Assembly (NCBI RefSeq): GCF_000346505.1
Contig: NZ_ANOH01000274.1
Coordinates: 1-64,000, forward strand
DNA: 64,000 nt
From: Aporhodopirellula sallentina SM41
GTDB lineage: Bacteria; Planctomycetota; Planctomycetia; Pirellulales; Pirellulaceae
Direction of reading: 5' to 3'
Of this stretch, positions 53,915-63,571 are shown one piece after another; position 1 is the stretch's first letter, and each line of letters begins with the position of its first letter. Made by a program: the position numbers and the translations under genes. The notes beneath the pieces were generated by a model, which was not told where the DNA came from, searched no databases, and was given only the letters and a program-made list of their open reading frames with translations.

Positions 53915-55312
53915 TCAGTATTCGCCTGCCGATTGATGCCGCTTGACTGCCTCCAAAAAGGTGGCCCTTTCTGGTTCACTGGCGAACCCGATCGAGGCGA
54001 GCCGGGTGCCCCAAACCGGGTCGGCTTGCAGCCCGACCATCCCGTGGCGTCGAACGTCGAAGTCGGTCCCTTGGACCAACGCCCACGCGGCGACATCCTG
54101 CACCCGGGTCCGAATGATGGCGGGCATTTCCATCGGGAGTCGCGCCGCTTCATTCTTCCTATTTTCGTTTTTGTGTTCCTTTTGTCTGAGACGGTCTCGC
54201 GCCGCGTCGAGCTTGGGCTCATTGGCTCTCCGGTGATTCGTCTGGTTACCCAACTGCCGACCAGGCCGTCCCACCAATTGCTCCGGTGCCATACATACAA
54301 CACGGCGATCCTCGAGCGCAGACAACAAACGCGCCGTATCGGTATCTCGAATCAACGAATGGGTCGCTTTCGTCCGAGCGCCCGGCCGCCGACACGAAGC
54401 CAGAATGGCTGCGGCTAAATCCCGGGCGAGTGGATGTTCGCATCGCATCACTTCCTCTCGCAACGAATCAGCCGCCTCGAAGCGGTCATACAATAGGGCC
54501 ACGTGCAATCGTTCGGTGAGCGACCACCCGTAAGGATTCTCCAAGACGGTTCTGTCAATCAAACGGCCGATCACTCGCGCGCTCGTACCCGCTCCCAACG
54601 ACACGTTTTTGGCTAGGCAGGTTCGCGTCATCTGTTCGTAAGTGCGACCCGATTGCGGACGAAATAGCTGCGGCGTTTGCGGAGCCATGCATCCGAGTTG
54701 ACTCATCAAAACGAGATCAACGCGGTTGGATCGAACCCGAGAGTTCAGCACCGGCCACTGCAGATCAGGTCCCGCCGCAGAAGCGATCTGATGAAACGCA
54801 CGCTTGGCTTCGCGGCCACCGCCCGCCCGCGATGCAAATTCGTTCCAGGTCGTTGCCAGCGGCGATTCGTCCGCCGACACCTCACCGAACGCAGATTCGC
54901 TTTCGCTTGGCCGCTCGTCCATCAACCGATCCAGCATTTGTTGATAGCTGGCCCATCGGATGTGTTCGACGAGCCTTTCGATGGCCAGCTGCGTTTCGAA
55001 GTCCGCGAGTAGACTCCGATTCAGGATCATCTGCACGATTGCCTGCCGCTCCGCCGCGGGCAGGTTACTGGCGACCTCTTCGAGTCCGGTGAACGCTCGC
55101 TCGCGAGTGCTGTGTGAGTCGTCGCTCAGCTCTTCGAGATATCGACTCACCAATGTCTCGGTCCTCAGCCGGTCGGTCGTCGGTAAGCTATCTTTTGGAG
55201 CCGAACCGTCCGCAGACAGCTTTCCCGAGCCTTGGACCAAAATGGCGAGGCAGACTACTGCCGACAAAACGCGTTTTATCTCGAGAGTGCATCCGTCGAT
55301 CATTGCAACCAT
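53915..55312 (-). CDS. Exported HEAT-like helical protein of unknown function
   Basis: 465 aa. A signal peptide (VLSAVVCLAILVQGSGKLSA) is followed by helical, repeat-like sequence: LVSRYLEELSDDSHSTRERA, GLEEVASNLPAAERQ, LAIERLVEHIRWASYQ. This recalls HEAT-type repeats. A later segment is very basic (DRLRQKEHKNENRKNEAARL), then a final conserved-looking block (IIRTRVQDVAAWALVQGTDF, FASEPERATFLEAVKRH). The N-terminal pattern (a statement about splitting or re-arming of short helical repeats) also appears in the gene at 57015-58481, hinting at a shared planctomycete module. Function unknown. Start ATG 55312, or 55303. Confidence 0.7.
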   Translation of the reverse strand: MVAMIDGCTLEIKRVLSAVVCLAILVQGSGKLSADGSAPKDSLPTTDRLRTETLVSRYLEELSDDSHSTRERAFTGLEEVASNLPAAERQAIVQMILNRSLLADFETQLAIERLVEHIRWASYQQMLDRLMDERPSESESAFGEVSADESPLATTWNEFASRAGGGREAKRAFHQIASAAGPDLQWPVLNSRVRSNRVDLVLMSQLGCMAPQTPQLFRPQSGRTYEQMTRTCLAKNVSLGAGTSARVIGRLIDRTVLENPYGWSLTERLHVALLYDRFEAADSLREEVMRCEHPLARDLAAAILASCRRPGARTKATHSLIRDTDTARLLSALEDRRVVCMAPEQLVGRPGRQLGNQTNHRRANEPKLDAARDRLRQKEHKNENRKNEAARLPMEMPAIIRTRVQDVAAWALVQGTDFDVRRHGMVGLQADPVWGTRLASIGFASEPERATFLEAVKRHQSAGEY

Positions 55313-55499
55313 GAAGACAGCCGTCGTGAAGAGAAATCGAGAGTGCCGCCGATACGTTGTGCACTTGAAAACTCTAGTGTTGTCCCGCTACCGCGGCCAC
55401 GAATTGTCGAGCCGCAATGGCCAAGACGCATCGAACCAATCGAGCTAAACTGCCCAATCGCTACAATCGATTCCGTGCCGATGACGATCCTGTACCCAA

Positions 55500-56930
55500 A
55501 TGACGACCATGTTGATTTATTGCTTTGAAGATGACCGCGTCGAACAACTCGCCCCAATCGTCCACGCGCGGCCCGCATACGCGATCGGCTGTGCCAGCTA
55601 TCGATTGATCGACTGGCTCCACACACTGCGAAAGGAGCACGAAGATGCGTGTCTGGTGGGCGAGGTTCGCGATTATCTCGTTGAGATTCAGTCGGCTGAT
55701 TACAAAATCCAAACACCCCCGAAATCGTTGCGGTCACCGACCACAACGGAGTCCGAACACCCCGATGTGCTGCTCGTCAACGCTCGGTTGATCCCGTCGG
55801 TAAGTAATCTGCGAGTGCTGCGGGACCTGGTCCGTTCGCAGCGTTACAGTGTCATCATGTCCGATCACCCCGAGCATGAAACGGACGTCGAACCGGACTC
55901 GGAAAAGACCCAAGACATGCCGGGATCCATCCTCGCCGCTTGGGTTCCTGCAGGTGAAATCTCCAAGGCGATCGAACGTTCAGCGAAACTGAAAAGGGAC
56001 ACAAAAACGTCGACATCCACCGGTTCAGCGGGCGCTCGCGGCGGCGAAAACGAATCGTCAGAAAAGTCGTCGTTTTACCGTGTTCTCTGCCGTCATGCCG
56101 CTTCCACGGCCTCACGCTCCTCCGCACAACTGAGTGAGTTTCATTGGCCTCACGACGTCGTTGCTGCACACATGAAGTGTATCAACGATTCGATCGAATA
56201 CCGCATCAGTCAGGGGAACTACTCCCAACTGCAAGACGGCGTTTTCGTCGGCGAAAACGTCTCGATCGGCGACTACGAATCGATCCATACCGACGGCGGA
56301 GCGATCGTTCTCGATGACAACGTGAAGGTCGGTCCGTTTTGCTTTCTCGAAGGGCCTCTTTATGCGGGTGCGAACACGCGAGTCATCGAACATTCATCGA
56401 TCAAAGACGGCGTCGCATTAGGACACACAACCAAAATCGGTGGCGAAGTCGAGGCCTCAGTCATCGAACCTTACACCAACAAACAGCACCACGGATTCCT
56501 CGGCCACAGTTACCTCGGCAGTTGGATCAACCTCGGTGCAGGGACTTGTAACAGCGACCTAAAAAACACCTACGGAAAAATCAATATCGAGTACGGCAAC
56601 ACCAAGGTCCCCACCGGAATGCAATTCCTCGGTTGCATCATGGGCGACTATTCCAAGAGCGCGATCAACACGGGAATCTTTACTGGCAAAGTGATCGGCG
56701 TTTGCAGCATGATGTACGGTTTTGTAACCAGCAACGTCCCCAGTTACGTCAACTACGCACGCTTATTCGGTCAAACGTCGCTACTGCCACCGGAGGTGAT
56801 GGTGAACACTCAAGCGAGAATGTTCGCTCGACGAAAAGTGCAACAACGCCAGGCCGATATCGACCTCATCCACGCGATGTATCATCGCACCGAAGCAGAA
56901 CGACAGATGTCCGATCAGCTAGGTTTTTAG
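55500..56930 (+). CDS. GlmU-like putative sugar nucleotidyltransferase with left-handed beta-helix
   Basis: 476 aa, cytosolic. The N-terminal ~210 residues (MLIYCFEDDRVEQLAPIVHA, PDVLLVNARLIPS) look like the divergent nucleotidyltransferase domain of GlmU-like proteins; I do not see the classical GxGTRxxP loop. From ~235 the hexapeptide repeats of a left-handed beta-helix begin (FVGENVSIGDYESIHTDG, VKVGPFCFLEGPLYAGANTR, LGSWINLGAGTCNSDLKN). The NLGAGT block and following KVPTGMQFLG fit acyl- or uridylyl-transferases of this group. Probably makes or modifies a nucleotide sugar for envelope glycans, but the substrate is not set. It stands alone between two minus-strand genes. Confidence 0.83.
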   Translation: MTTMLIYCFEDDRVEQLAPIVHARPAYAIGCASYRLIDWLHTLRKEHEDACLVGEVRDYLVEIQSADYKIQTPPKSLRSPTTTESEHPDVLLVNARLIPSVSNLRVLRDLVRSQRYSVIMSDHPEHETDVEPDSEKTQDMPGSILAAWVPAGEISKAIERSAKLKRDTKTSTSTGSAGARGGENESSEKSSFYRVLCRHAASTASRSSAQLSEFHWPHDVVAAHMKCINDSIEYRISQGNYSQLQDGVFVGENVSIGDYESIHTDGGAIVLDDNVKVGPFCFLEGPLYAGANTRVIEHSSIKDGVALGHTTKIGGEVEASVIEPYTNKQHHGFLGHSYLGSWINLGAGTCNSDLKNTYGKINIEYGNTKVPTGMQFLGCIMGDYSKSAINTGIFTGKVIGVCSMMYGFVTSNVPSYVNYARLFGQTSLLPPEVMVNTQARMFARRKVQQRQADIDLIHAMYHRTEAERQMSDQLGF

Positions 56931-57014
56931 ATACTCGCATGCTTTAGAGTGGGCCACTTTCACAGCACGTCCCTTTCACAACCGGGATGGGGTTGTTCGC
57001 CGCCAGTGTGTATC

Positions 57015-58481
57015 TCACGGCAATGGGATTCCATTGACGAGGAACGGTACCTCGTTGCGTCGCACGGAGGTTGGCGATTCATAGATCAGTTCGGCGTCCG
57101 CGGGGATTTCACCTCCGAGGTCAAACAGATATCCGATTCCGACTCCCGTTTTGGTTTGCCGATAGACTTCGTAGCCGAGGTGGTCTTTTCTCGTACCATC
57201 CGCCAAACGAACCCACACATCGTTTTCAAAAATCCATTGACGGTGACTTTCGAGAGATCGTCCGGCGAACATCAGCTCGACACCGACGCGTATCTCATGC
57301 AGCGGATCGCTATCGCGGAGCCGCTCGATGGTGACCGTCATTGCGTCTTGAGTTTGGGATGGTGTGACTTCGTCGAGCATCAGTGTGAATTGTCGTCGGT
57401 TGCCGGGCAGCAACGCGGTGATCTTTCCTGACAGGTTTTTGATCTCGCTGGCATCGCCTCGGGGGACCGCTTTGTCATTTTCTTTGCCGTCGAAATCAAT
57501 CCGCCGGGCCGGCAATCGCATCGGCAAGTAAAACTGGCTCTCGGCAATCTCACCTGACGTCGCGATGTCGATTCGTTCGCCCGAGGTTTGCGGTTTCAGA
57601 TCAACTCCGTTGTCCAGTTTCCCTGTGACTTCGGAGATCGGGATACTCAATCCGATCGGTGTTCGGTTGGGTTGCCATGAAATCGACATGGTCAGGTTGA
57701 GCCCATTTTGTGACGGTGCCCCGAGCACTCGTCGAGCGGTCACCATGGTCGGTTCGATCCGATAGATCCCCGCATAGGCTGCCGAGTCCACGCGCGACAT
57801 GCGTTCTTCCGCCCGCGGGACCAACGCGAGCCGTTCCCGGTCTCCGGCGTAAAAATTGATATCCAAATTGGTCTGATCCAATACAAGATCAACCGCCTGC
57901 CAAAACCCCATCGGAGCGGCGGGCGGATGAATGGGCTGCGTCGCATCGATCGGGACGCCCGACGACGCGAGATCAAACTCCACACCACTGGCCAAACTGA
58001 TCGCCTCGAGTGCTTCACCGAGAGATTGTGCCTCAGCCATCCGAACGGTCGTGGTCTCGATCTCGACGCGGGTTTTCATCTGCCGCCACTGAGCTTCAAT
58101 TCGCTGCAGTCGTTCTCGGGCGTCGAGCGATAACGAATCCAAGATCACCGGCACATACTCGGCCGCTTCAGGTCCTGCCGCGAGCAACTTCTGCTCGGCC
58201 TCGCGGCGAGTTTGAGCCGTCGGCCCGTCTAACTCAGCAATCCACACCGGCACGTCGCGGCCAAGAACAATCTCCTCTGTCGCGGCAGCGGACGAATCAG
58301 TTTTCGCCGCCCGCGCATCGCGATCGTCACCCCGGAGCGAAGCAGTCGATGACGTGAAAAGCAGTAAACCAAAACCAAACGCGGCGGTACGTGCTGCCAA
58401 GCCACCGTGTCGACACGTTCGCCTCGCAAGCCGCATAACCGAACCAATCGCTACGCGAGACATATTCGGTGGAGTCTTCAT
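57015..58481 (-). CDS. Exported protein of unknown function
   Basis: 488 aa. The N-terminus is basic with a hydrophobic stretch (TAAFGFGLLLFTSSTASLRG), a likely signal peptide. A short helical region (DGPTAQTRREAEQKLLAAG, LSLDARERLQRIEAQWRQM) is followed by a mainly beta protein (LEAISLASGVEFDL; FWQAVDLVLDQTNLDINFY; VWVRLADGTRKDHLGYEVY). The middle part recalls the small alpha/beta domains of secretin-type proteins, in which a trial comparison basis LDQxNLDIxFY is common (inference). No enzyme motif. Start may also be ATG 58463. Confidence 0.7.
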   Translation of the reverse strand: MKTPPNMSRVAIGSVMRLARRTCRHGGLAARTAAFGFGLLLFTSSTASLRGDDRDARAAKTDSSAAATEEIVLGRDVPVWIAELDGPTAQTRREAEQKLLAAGPEAAEYVPVILDSLSLDARERLQRIEAQWRQMKTRVEIETTTVRMAEAQSLGEALEAISLASGVEFDLASSGVPIDATQPIHPPAAPMGFWQAVDLVLDQTNLDINFYAGDRERLALVPRAEERMSRVDSAAYAGIYRIEPTMVTARRVLGAPSQNGLNLTMSISWQPNRTPIGLSIPISEVTGKLDNGVDLKPQTSGERIDIATSGEIAESQFYLPMRLPARRIDFDGKENDKAVPRGDASEIKNLSGKITALLPGNRRQFTLMLDEVTPSQTQDAMTVTIERLRDSDPLHEIRVGVELMFAGRSLESHRQWIFENDVWVRLADGTRKDHLGYEVYRQTKTGVGIGYLFDLGGEIPADAELIYESPTSVRRNEVPFLVNGIPLP

Positions 58482-58635
58482 GGGACGGATTTCTACAAAA
58501 AGTGAACGAACAGTTCTGGCATCAACAGCCTCAAACTTGATTCTAACCTAGGTTTGATCAGACCGTGTTGGTGTCGGGGGGCATCGCCGGATCTGTTTCC
58601 GCTATCGACGTCTCTCCTCCGACACCCCCGACGCT

Positions 58636-59925
58636 ATGCGACTGCCACGACTTCGGGCTCTACCGATTCGACACACCACCAACGGCCAACGTCGTCAAAC
58701 CGTTTCGTCACGATACCGTGCTATAGGTACGCACGGTCGACGGCGTTCGTTTGCCGCGGTGTGCATCCTTCTCTTCGGTGCATTGGCTGTGGCACCGATG
58801 CAGGTCGGTCCACTCGGTGTGGCGCACTGCTTTGCCGATCCGGGCGGAAGCGCTCGACCGAGCAGCAACACGCATGTCGTCTCGCGGAACGTCGCCCGTC
58901 GGCATACCGCGCCACGTGGCCCCCAACCGGTTGAGTTTCTCGTCAACTCACGATGGGAAACGGGGCTGCACCTGATCGATTCGGCGACGGAATCACTCGT
59001 GATCGCCGAAGACGGTTGGTTGCACACGGTTTCCATGAATGACCGTGCGCAGTCGATGCGTTCCACCAACGAACGGTTCGAACCCGCATCGGCGACGCGA
59101 ATGAGAAACCAACTGCGAGCCGAGTTCGGTCCCTCCTTCGAGGTCATCGCCACGAGCAACTTCCTCGTTGTGCAACCGCGTGGGAGAGGCGACCGGTGGC
59201 CGCGCATGTTCGAGAACTCCCATCGCTCTTTCATTGAGTACATGTCCAAACGAGGCGTCAAGGTTCGGACGGGTCGGTTTCCAATGGTTGCCGTTGTCCT
59301 TCCCGATGCCCGTGCGATGTATGCCGAGTTGGACCGACTCGGGATCGACGTCTCTCGCGTTGCCGGAATTTACGCGAACCGCTGCAACCGTGTGATGACG
59401 CATGATGGCGGTCGTTTGTCTGACATCGCGGCAACGGTCCGACACGAAGCCGCCCACCAATCCGCGTTCAACTCGGGAGTGCACAGCCGAGTGAACGACA
59501 CACCGAGTTGGATCACCGAAGGTATCGGTCAAATGTTCGAACCCGAAGCGCTCGCCTCAGGACGCGCGGCCGCTCGTTTGAACGACCGAGTCAATCGAGA
59601 ATCGCTCAACCACATTCGCAAACAATTGTCCTTACGCAGCGCCGACGACATCACCGCATGGGTCGAACAACTCGTCGATGGTGACGAAGCGTTTCGAGAC
59701 GGCGGACGTGTGCATACCGCCTACGCGGTTTCTTGGGCGATGATGTTCTATCTGTCCGAACGCGACAGCGAAACGTTCGCTGACATACTGAACTTCACCG
59801 CCACCCGGCCACCCTTCGAACCGTATCGCCGCGGCCAACGACGTATCGATTTTGAACGAATCGTGGGTACCGACACCGTCACTTTCTCGAAACGACTCGC
59901 TCACTTTATTCGGTCACTTCCATAG
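58636..59925 (+). CDS. Exported DUF1570-type putative metalloprotease
   Basis: 429 aa. A basic leader and hydrophobic stretch (FAAVCILLFGALAVAPMQVG) suggest export. The key block is TVRHEAAHQSAFNSG: HEAAH (His270, His274) is an HExxH zinc site, and PSWITEGIGQMFEP downstream supplies the third glutamate ligand expected for gluzincin-like enzymes. This arrangement is typical of planctomycete DUF1570 proteins. Substrate unknown. The first ~35 residues are Arg-rich and a later start is possible. It is divergent from the orphan at 57015 and has no operon partner. Confidence 0.85.
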   Translation: MRLPRLRALPIRHTTNGQRRQTVSSRYRAIGTHGRRRSFAAVCILLFGALAVAPMQVGPLGVAHCFADPGGSARPSSNTHVVSRNVARRHTAPRGPQPVEFLVNSRWETGLHLIDSATESLVIAEDGWLHTVSMNDRAQSMRSTNERFEPASATRMRNQLRAEFGPSFEVIATSNFLVVQPRGRGDRWPRMFENSHRSFIEYMSKRGVKVRTGRFPMVAVVLPDARAMYAELDRLGIDVSRVAGIYANRCNRVMTHDGGRLSDIAATVRHEAAHQSAFNSGVHSRVNDTPSWITEGIGQMFEPEALASGRAAARLNDRVNRESLNHIRKQLSLRSADDITAWVEQLVDGDEAFRDGGRVHTAYAVSWAMMFYLSERDSETFADILNFTATRPPFEPYRRGQRRIDFERIVGTDTVTFSKRLAHFIRSLP

Positions 59926-60188
59926 ACCAGTCGCGGGATGCGACAATACTGCGCAGCCCGTTCGCAGACATCACCGTTGAGAAGTTTCGCGGCGTCAAAT
60001 CATGTTGGCATTGACCTGAATTGGCGAAAGGATCACGTCGGCTGCACGAATCGCAGATCGGCTCGCGCAAAATGAATTTGCTTTCAAACCGCGTGATCGA
60101 AATCGCGTAACAACGCGAAACCTTTCCACGCCCGGCCGGTTAGAAGAAATGAGACACACCCTTATTTCTCCCCCAAGGCGAAACGATC

Positions 60189-61613
60189 ATGTTTACGAGA
60201 TGGACGAGTTTGATATTGATAGCGGGCGCGACGTGCATGCTCGCCTCCCCAGTTTCCGCACAACCACGTGATGGACGAGGTGGCCCAAGAACAGGCAGCC
60301 CAGGACGCGGTGGACCAGAACAGGGCGGCCCGGGGCGTGGTGCCCCCGAAGCAGGATCGCCAAACCGGATGATGCAAATGCTGCCTATCTTTGCAGCGAT
60401 CGACGCCGATGGTGACGGTGCGATTTCCAGCGAAGAAATGGAGAACGCTTCGTCCGCCCTGAAATCCCTCGACAAAGACGAAGACGGCTCTCTCGATGCC
60501 ACCGAGACACGCCCAAACTTTGGCAACCGTGCCGAAGGCGACAACCCCCGCATGCGTGGTGGTCCCATGTCGGACCGTCAACGTGATGGCCTCTCTCGTG
60601 GACGCGGCCCCGGCCCCGGTGCACAACGTGGTAGACAAACCGATCGCCAACGTGACGTTCGTGGTCCCCAACGTGGCCGTTCAGATTATGCGTTTCGTGG
60701 GAAAGGACGCGACCATGGACCGTCCTTTCGCGACCGGAGCGGTCGCTCGGATGGCAGAGGCTTTCGAGGTGGCCGGAGCGGATCTCGTGACTTTGGCTTT
60801 CGTGGGCAAAGCCGTCGAGGAGGAAAATTCGAGTTCCGTGGTCGCAGCTCGCGAGACAGTTTTCGCAAACAACGGTTCGCTCATTCTCGGGAACGCGGGT
60901 CGGCACGCGATCGAGGAAATGCTCGGCACGCAATGAACTCTCGCGACGATGACCGTGGCATGAGAAGCGGCCGAAGCCGTGATCACAAAAGCATGGACCG
61001 TGGTGCCAGCCGACGCGGACCCAACGGGATGTCACGCGATCGCGGCGAAGACCGCTCACCACGTGGCATGCATGACGGACAACGTCGTGGAAAGGGGCCG
61101 CGAGGCGCCGACGCTCGCCAGCACCGTGGCGAACGCAAGACAGATGCCAAAGCCGACACGGACGATGAAACCACACCCGAAACCAGTGCCAGCGAATCCT
61201 CCCAAGCGGACGAAGCGGCTGAGTTGACCGAAGAGGATGCCGAAGAAAACGAAGAAGCAGGCAATCGAGAACGCCGAGGACGCCGCGGTGAAGGCATGCG
61301 TGGCGGCGGCCCCCGTGGTGGCGGCCCTCGCGGTGAAGGACCTCGTGGTGGTGGCCCCCGAGGCGACGGTGACACCACGCGAGGCGGTTTTGGAATGGTG
61401 GAACGCCTGATGAAACTCGACACGAACGAAGACGGCGAACTCTCCAAAGACGAACTCAGCGAGGTCGCCGATCGGGGAGCCGAGATGCTCAAACGCATTG
61501 ACGAGAACAGTGACGGCACCCTCTCAAAAGAAGAACTCGAATCACTCCAATCCCGAGCAGAACAAATGCGTCGCGGTCGTGGTGGACGCGGAGGACGTCC
61601 CGACCAAGAGTAG
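60189..61613 (+). CDS. Exported EF-hand protein with Arg/Gly-rich centre
   Basis: 474 aa. Signal peptide MFTRWTSLILIAGATCMLAS, cut near VSAQ. A first EF-hand pair lies at ~65-110 (IDADGDGAISSEE; LDKDEDGSLDATE) and a second near the end (LDTNEDGELSKDE; IDENSDGTLSKEE); all four loops keep the Asp/Asn-x-Asp-Gly pattern for calcium. Between them lie ~270 residues rich in Arg, Gly, Asp and Ser with RGG-like repeats, broken by an acidic Glu/Thr stretch and ending in GGGPRGGGPRGEGPRG-type repeats (DNA repeat at about 61290-61370). Probably an extracellular or periplasmic calcium-binding protein of the cell surface. The long antisense frames here are composition artefacts. Confidence 0.85.
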   Translation: MFTRWTSLILIAGATCMLASPVSAQPRDGRGGPRTGSPGRGGPEQGGPGRGAPEAGSPNRMMQMLPIFAAIDADGDGAISSEEMENASSALKSLDKDEDGSLDATETRPNFGNRAEGDNPRMRGGPMSDRQRDGLSRGRGPGPGAQRGRQTDRQRDVRGPQRGRSDYAFRGKGRDHGPSFRDRSGRSDGRGFRGGRSGSRDFGFRGQSRRGGKFEFRGRSSRDSFRKQRFAHSRERGSARDRGNARHAMNSRDDDRGMRSGRSRDHKSMDRGASRRGPNGMSRDRGEDRSPRGMHDGQRRGKGPRGADARQHRGERKTDAKADTDDETTPETSASESSQADEAAELTEEDAEENEEAGNRERRGRRGEGMRGGGPRGGGPRGEGPRGGGPRGDGDTTRGGFGMVERLMKLDTNEDGELSKDELSEVADRGAEMLKRIDENSDGTLSKEELESLQSRAEQMRRGRGGRGGRPDQE

Positions 61614-61760
61614 ACGCTGCAAGAGCCGCCGTTTTCCCGGCTCGCAGAACATTTCGAATTTTCTGGTAACACATCTCGAGACAGCTCGCTTGGCAATTTG
61701 TGACGTGACCTATATCGCGTCCATCGCACCAAACGTCCGCCTTTTTGAGAAGCCAGAACC

Positions 61761-62705
61761 ATGAAAACTCGAACGAAAAACTGGATCCGTACCGCCGCAG
61801 CACTCGCCATTCTCGGAACCTCCTGCAATCCCGTCTTCGCCTGTGGTGGCGGCGGTGGCGGTGGCTACCGAGGAGGCTATGGCGGCGGATACGCCGTCGC
61901 ACCGAGCCCTTCGACATGCGGATCGGCGGGCTACGCGGCCCCAGCTCGGTACGCGGCTCCTCAACCTCGATTCAACTCGGTTGCCCCTTCCGCCCCGAGT
62001 CGTTTTCAACATCCGGGCCCAGCCAGCACCTCCGCTTCGTTCGCAAGCGGACAGAACGTGGGTTTCCGCGGGCAACAGCCATCGGCTCCACGCTCCTCGT
62101 CTCGAACCGCTCCCCAGCAACAAGCACAGTTCACCGGAGCCCGTAGCGGTTTTGCCAACGGGAACACCAATCCGACAACACGAACCAACACAGCGTCCGT
62201 TCAACCGGTTCGACAAAACGCTGCTCCGGTTCAATCCAATGGTTCTCGTGCAGTGGCTCAAACCCGTTCACAGAACAACCCCGCACCGACACAACCTTCC
62301 GAAGCCTCTGCACTGCAGATGCTAGCCTCGCTCTCAGGCAACGCCAACTCGAACGCCGGGAATTCTGCTGTATCTTCGAGCATTCCGGAATTCGGAAGAG
62401 CCGCCAGCGATACGACCGCGGCAGCCACGCCGGCACCTCACGTCGGAACCTGGACGGTTTCTTTGCCAGGCGACCAATCGGTTTCTCTCATCTTGAACGA
62501 TGACAGCACGTTTACTTGGTCGGCCACCAAGGGCGGCAGCACGAAGAGTTTCAACGGCGAGTACCGTCTCGACAACGATCGGTTGTCCTTGAAGCGAGCG
62601 AGCGACCTCCAACAAATGCAGGGCAGTTGGACCGCATCGGCAAACGGATTCGTCTTCAAAGTCGACGGCGACACCACCGGTTCGCTGAACTTCACCCGCT
62701 CGTAG
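61761..62705 (+). CDS. Exported Gly/Ala/Pro-rich protein with C-terminal beta domain (paralogue of 6880-7536)
   Basis: 314 aa. It begins MKTRTKNWIRTAAALAILG, with a signal peptide ending near NPVFA|CGG. A Gly/Tyr-rich stretch (GGGYRGGYGGGYAVAPS) and a long Ala/Pro/Ser/Gln low-complexity region follow. The last ~85 residues form a beta domain: HVGTWTVSLPGDQSVSLIL, GGSTKSFNGEYRLDNDRLSL, GSLNFTRS. The start MKTRTK and the GxW...DDRLSL pattern are shared with the gene at 6880-7536. Function unknown; envelope location likely. A strong terminator follows 75 bp after the stop. Confidence 0.78.
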   Translation: MKTRTKNWIRTAAALAILGTSCNPVFACGGGGGGGYRGGYGGGYAVAPSPSTCGSAGYAAPARYAAPQPRFNSVAPSAPSRFQHPGPASTSASFASGQNVGFRGQQPSAPRSSSRTAPQQQAQFTGARSGFANGNTNPTTRTNTASVQPVRQNAAPVQSNGSRAVAQTRSQNNPAPTQPSEASALQMLASLSGNANSNAGNSAVSSSIPEFGRAASDTTAAATPAPHVGTWTVSLPGDQSVSLILNDDSTFTWSATKGGSTKSFNGEYRLDNDRLSLKRASDLQQMQGSWTASANGFVFKVDGDTTGSLNFTRS

Positions 62706-62779
62706 AAACAGACGAAAACCTTTCGAGGTGAACGCGGCGGTTTATCCAACGCGTTGGGCGATTGCGGTGCGGCAATCAG

Positions 62780-62842
62780 AAACCGATGCGGCGGCGAGCG
62801 GATTCTTCTCCTCCCTCGCCGACGCATCGGTTTTGTCTTTTT
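62780..62842 (+). terminator. Rho-independent terminator
   Basis: Arms AAACCGATGCGGCGGCGAG (62780-62798) and its complement at 62815-62833, one mismatch in 19, followed by TTTTGTCTTTTT. It ends the transcript of the gene at 61761-62705. Confidence 0.9.
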
Positions 62843-62848
62843 GATCGA

Positions 62849-63490
62849 TCAGCCGGCGGCCAACCGTTGTTGACGCGACGACAGCCATCCGAAGAAGATC
62901 GACCCGGACAACAACCCGACCAGGCACAACACGCCGAGCACACCCACTGCAGCGAGCCGCCCCTGGAGCTCGTGATTCTGAACCAAACGGTTGAGGGTTT
63001 CCTGATGCGAGCCGTCCATTCGCAACAGACACGCACTCTCGTACTGAACCATATCGCCTGTTTTCACCGTCCCGTCGTAGCGACGTGAAATCAACTCATC
63101 GCGAACCCAACCGAGGTCGATCGCGACATCGCTCGAACTGACGTCCGCGTTTGTCTCCTGCAGACGCTGATCGACGTAGTTCTCGACCGCCCCGAGTGCC
63201 ATCACTTCCATCATCTCGACCGCGGCCTCGGGTGTCGGTGCCGGTCCTGACGTGATCGCAATGAGAACCTCGTCACTCTCGTCCGAATCGAGCGGCGTTC
63301 GACCTTCTTCGATCCATTGTGGGCGGTCGAGCGGATATTCCACGTGGTCCAAAGGTGCCACACTCAACGCGACCGGCTCGTTGGCTTCCTCTTTCTCGCC
63401 GGAATCATCCGAAGCCGCCGAGCACACGTTCAACGAAGCAAACAACACCGCCGATACCATGATCGCCGAAAATCGTCGTAAAACATTCAT
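62849..63490 (-). CDS. Exported protein with C-terminal membrane anchor
   Basis: 213 aa, not recognised. A signal peptide (FSAIMVSAVLFASLNVCSA) is followed by an acidic extracytoplasmic domain (SDDSGEKEEANEPVAL; APTPEAAVEMMEVMALGAV) and a C-terminal membrane helix (LAAVGVLGVLCLVGLLSG), then a short basic tail (SSRQQRLAAG). The topology places most of the protein outside the cytoplasm. It is downstream of the membrane protein at the right edge, 81 bp apart on the same strand, so they may form an operon. It is convergent with the terminator-bearing gene. Confidence 0.68.
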   Translation of the reverse strand: MNVLRRFSAIMVSAVLFASLNVCSAASDDSGEKEEANEPVALSVAPLDHVEYPLDRPQWIEEGRTPLDSDESDEVLIAITSGPAPTPEAAVEMMEVMALGAVENYVDQRLQETNADVSSSDVAIDLGWVRDELISRRYDGTVKTGDMVQYESACLLRMDGSHQETLNRLVQNHELQGRLAAVGVLGVLCLVGLLSGSIFFGWLSSRQQRLAAG

Positions 63491-63571
63491 GAGAACCTCT
63501 CAACGCAAACGCAATAACAAAAGACTCACAGCGCGACCGCTGAATTGCTGCCCGGTCTGTCCAACGCCGAT

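Noticed and set aside
60385-61176. 263-codon minus-strand frame, rich in His/Arg, opposite the EF-hand gene
   Set aside because: It is the mirror of the RGG-rich coding strand; the plus strand has a signal peptide and four EF-hands, the minus frame has no domain.
60983-61828. 281-codon minus-strand frame, Ser/Pro/Arg-rich
   Set aside because: Same composition artefact as above; low complexity and it spans the end of one real gene and the start of another.
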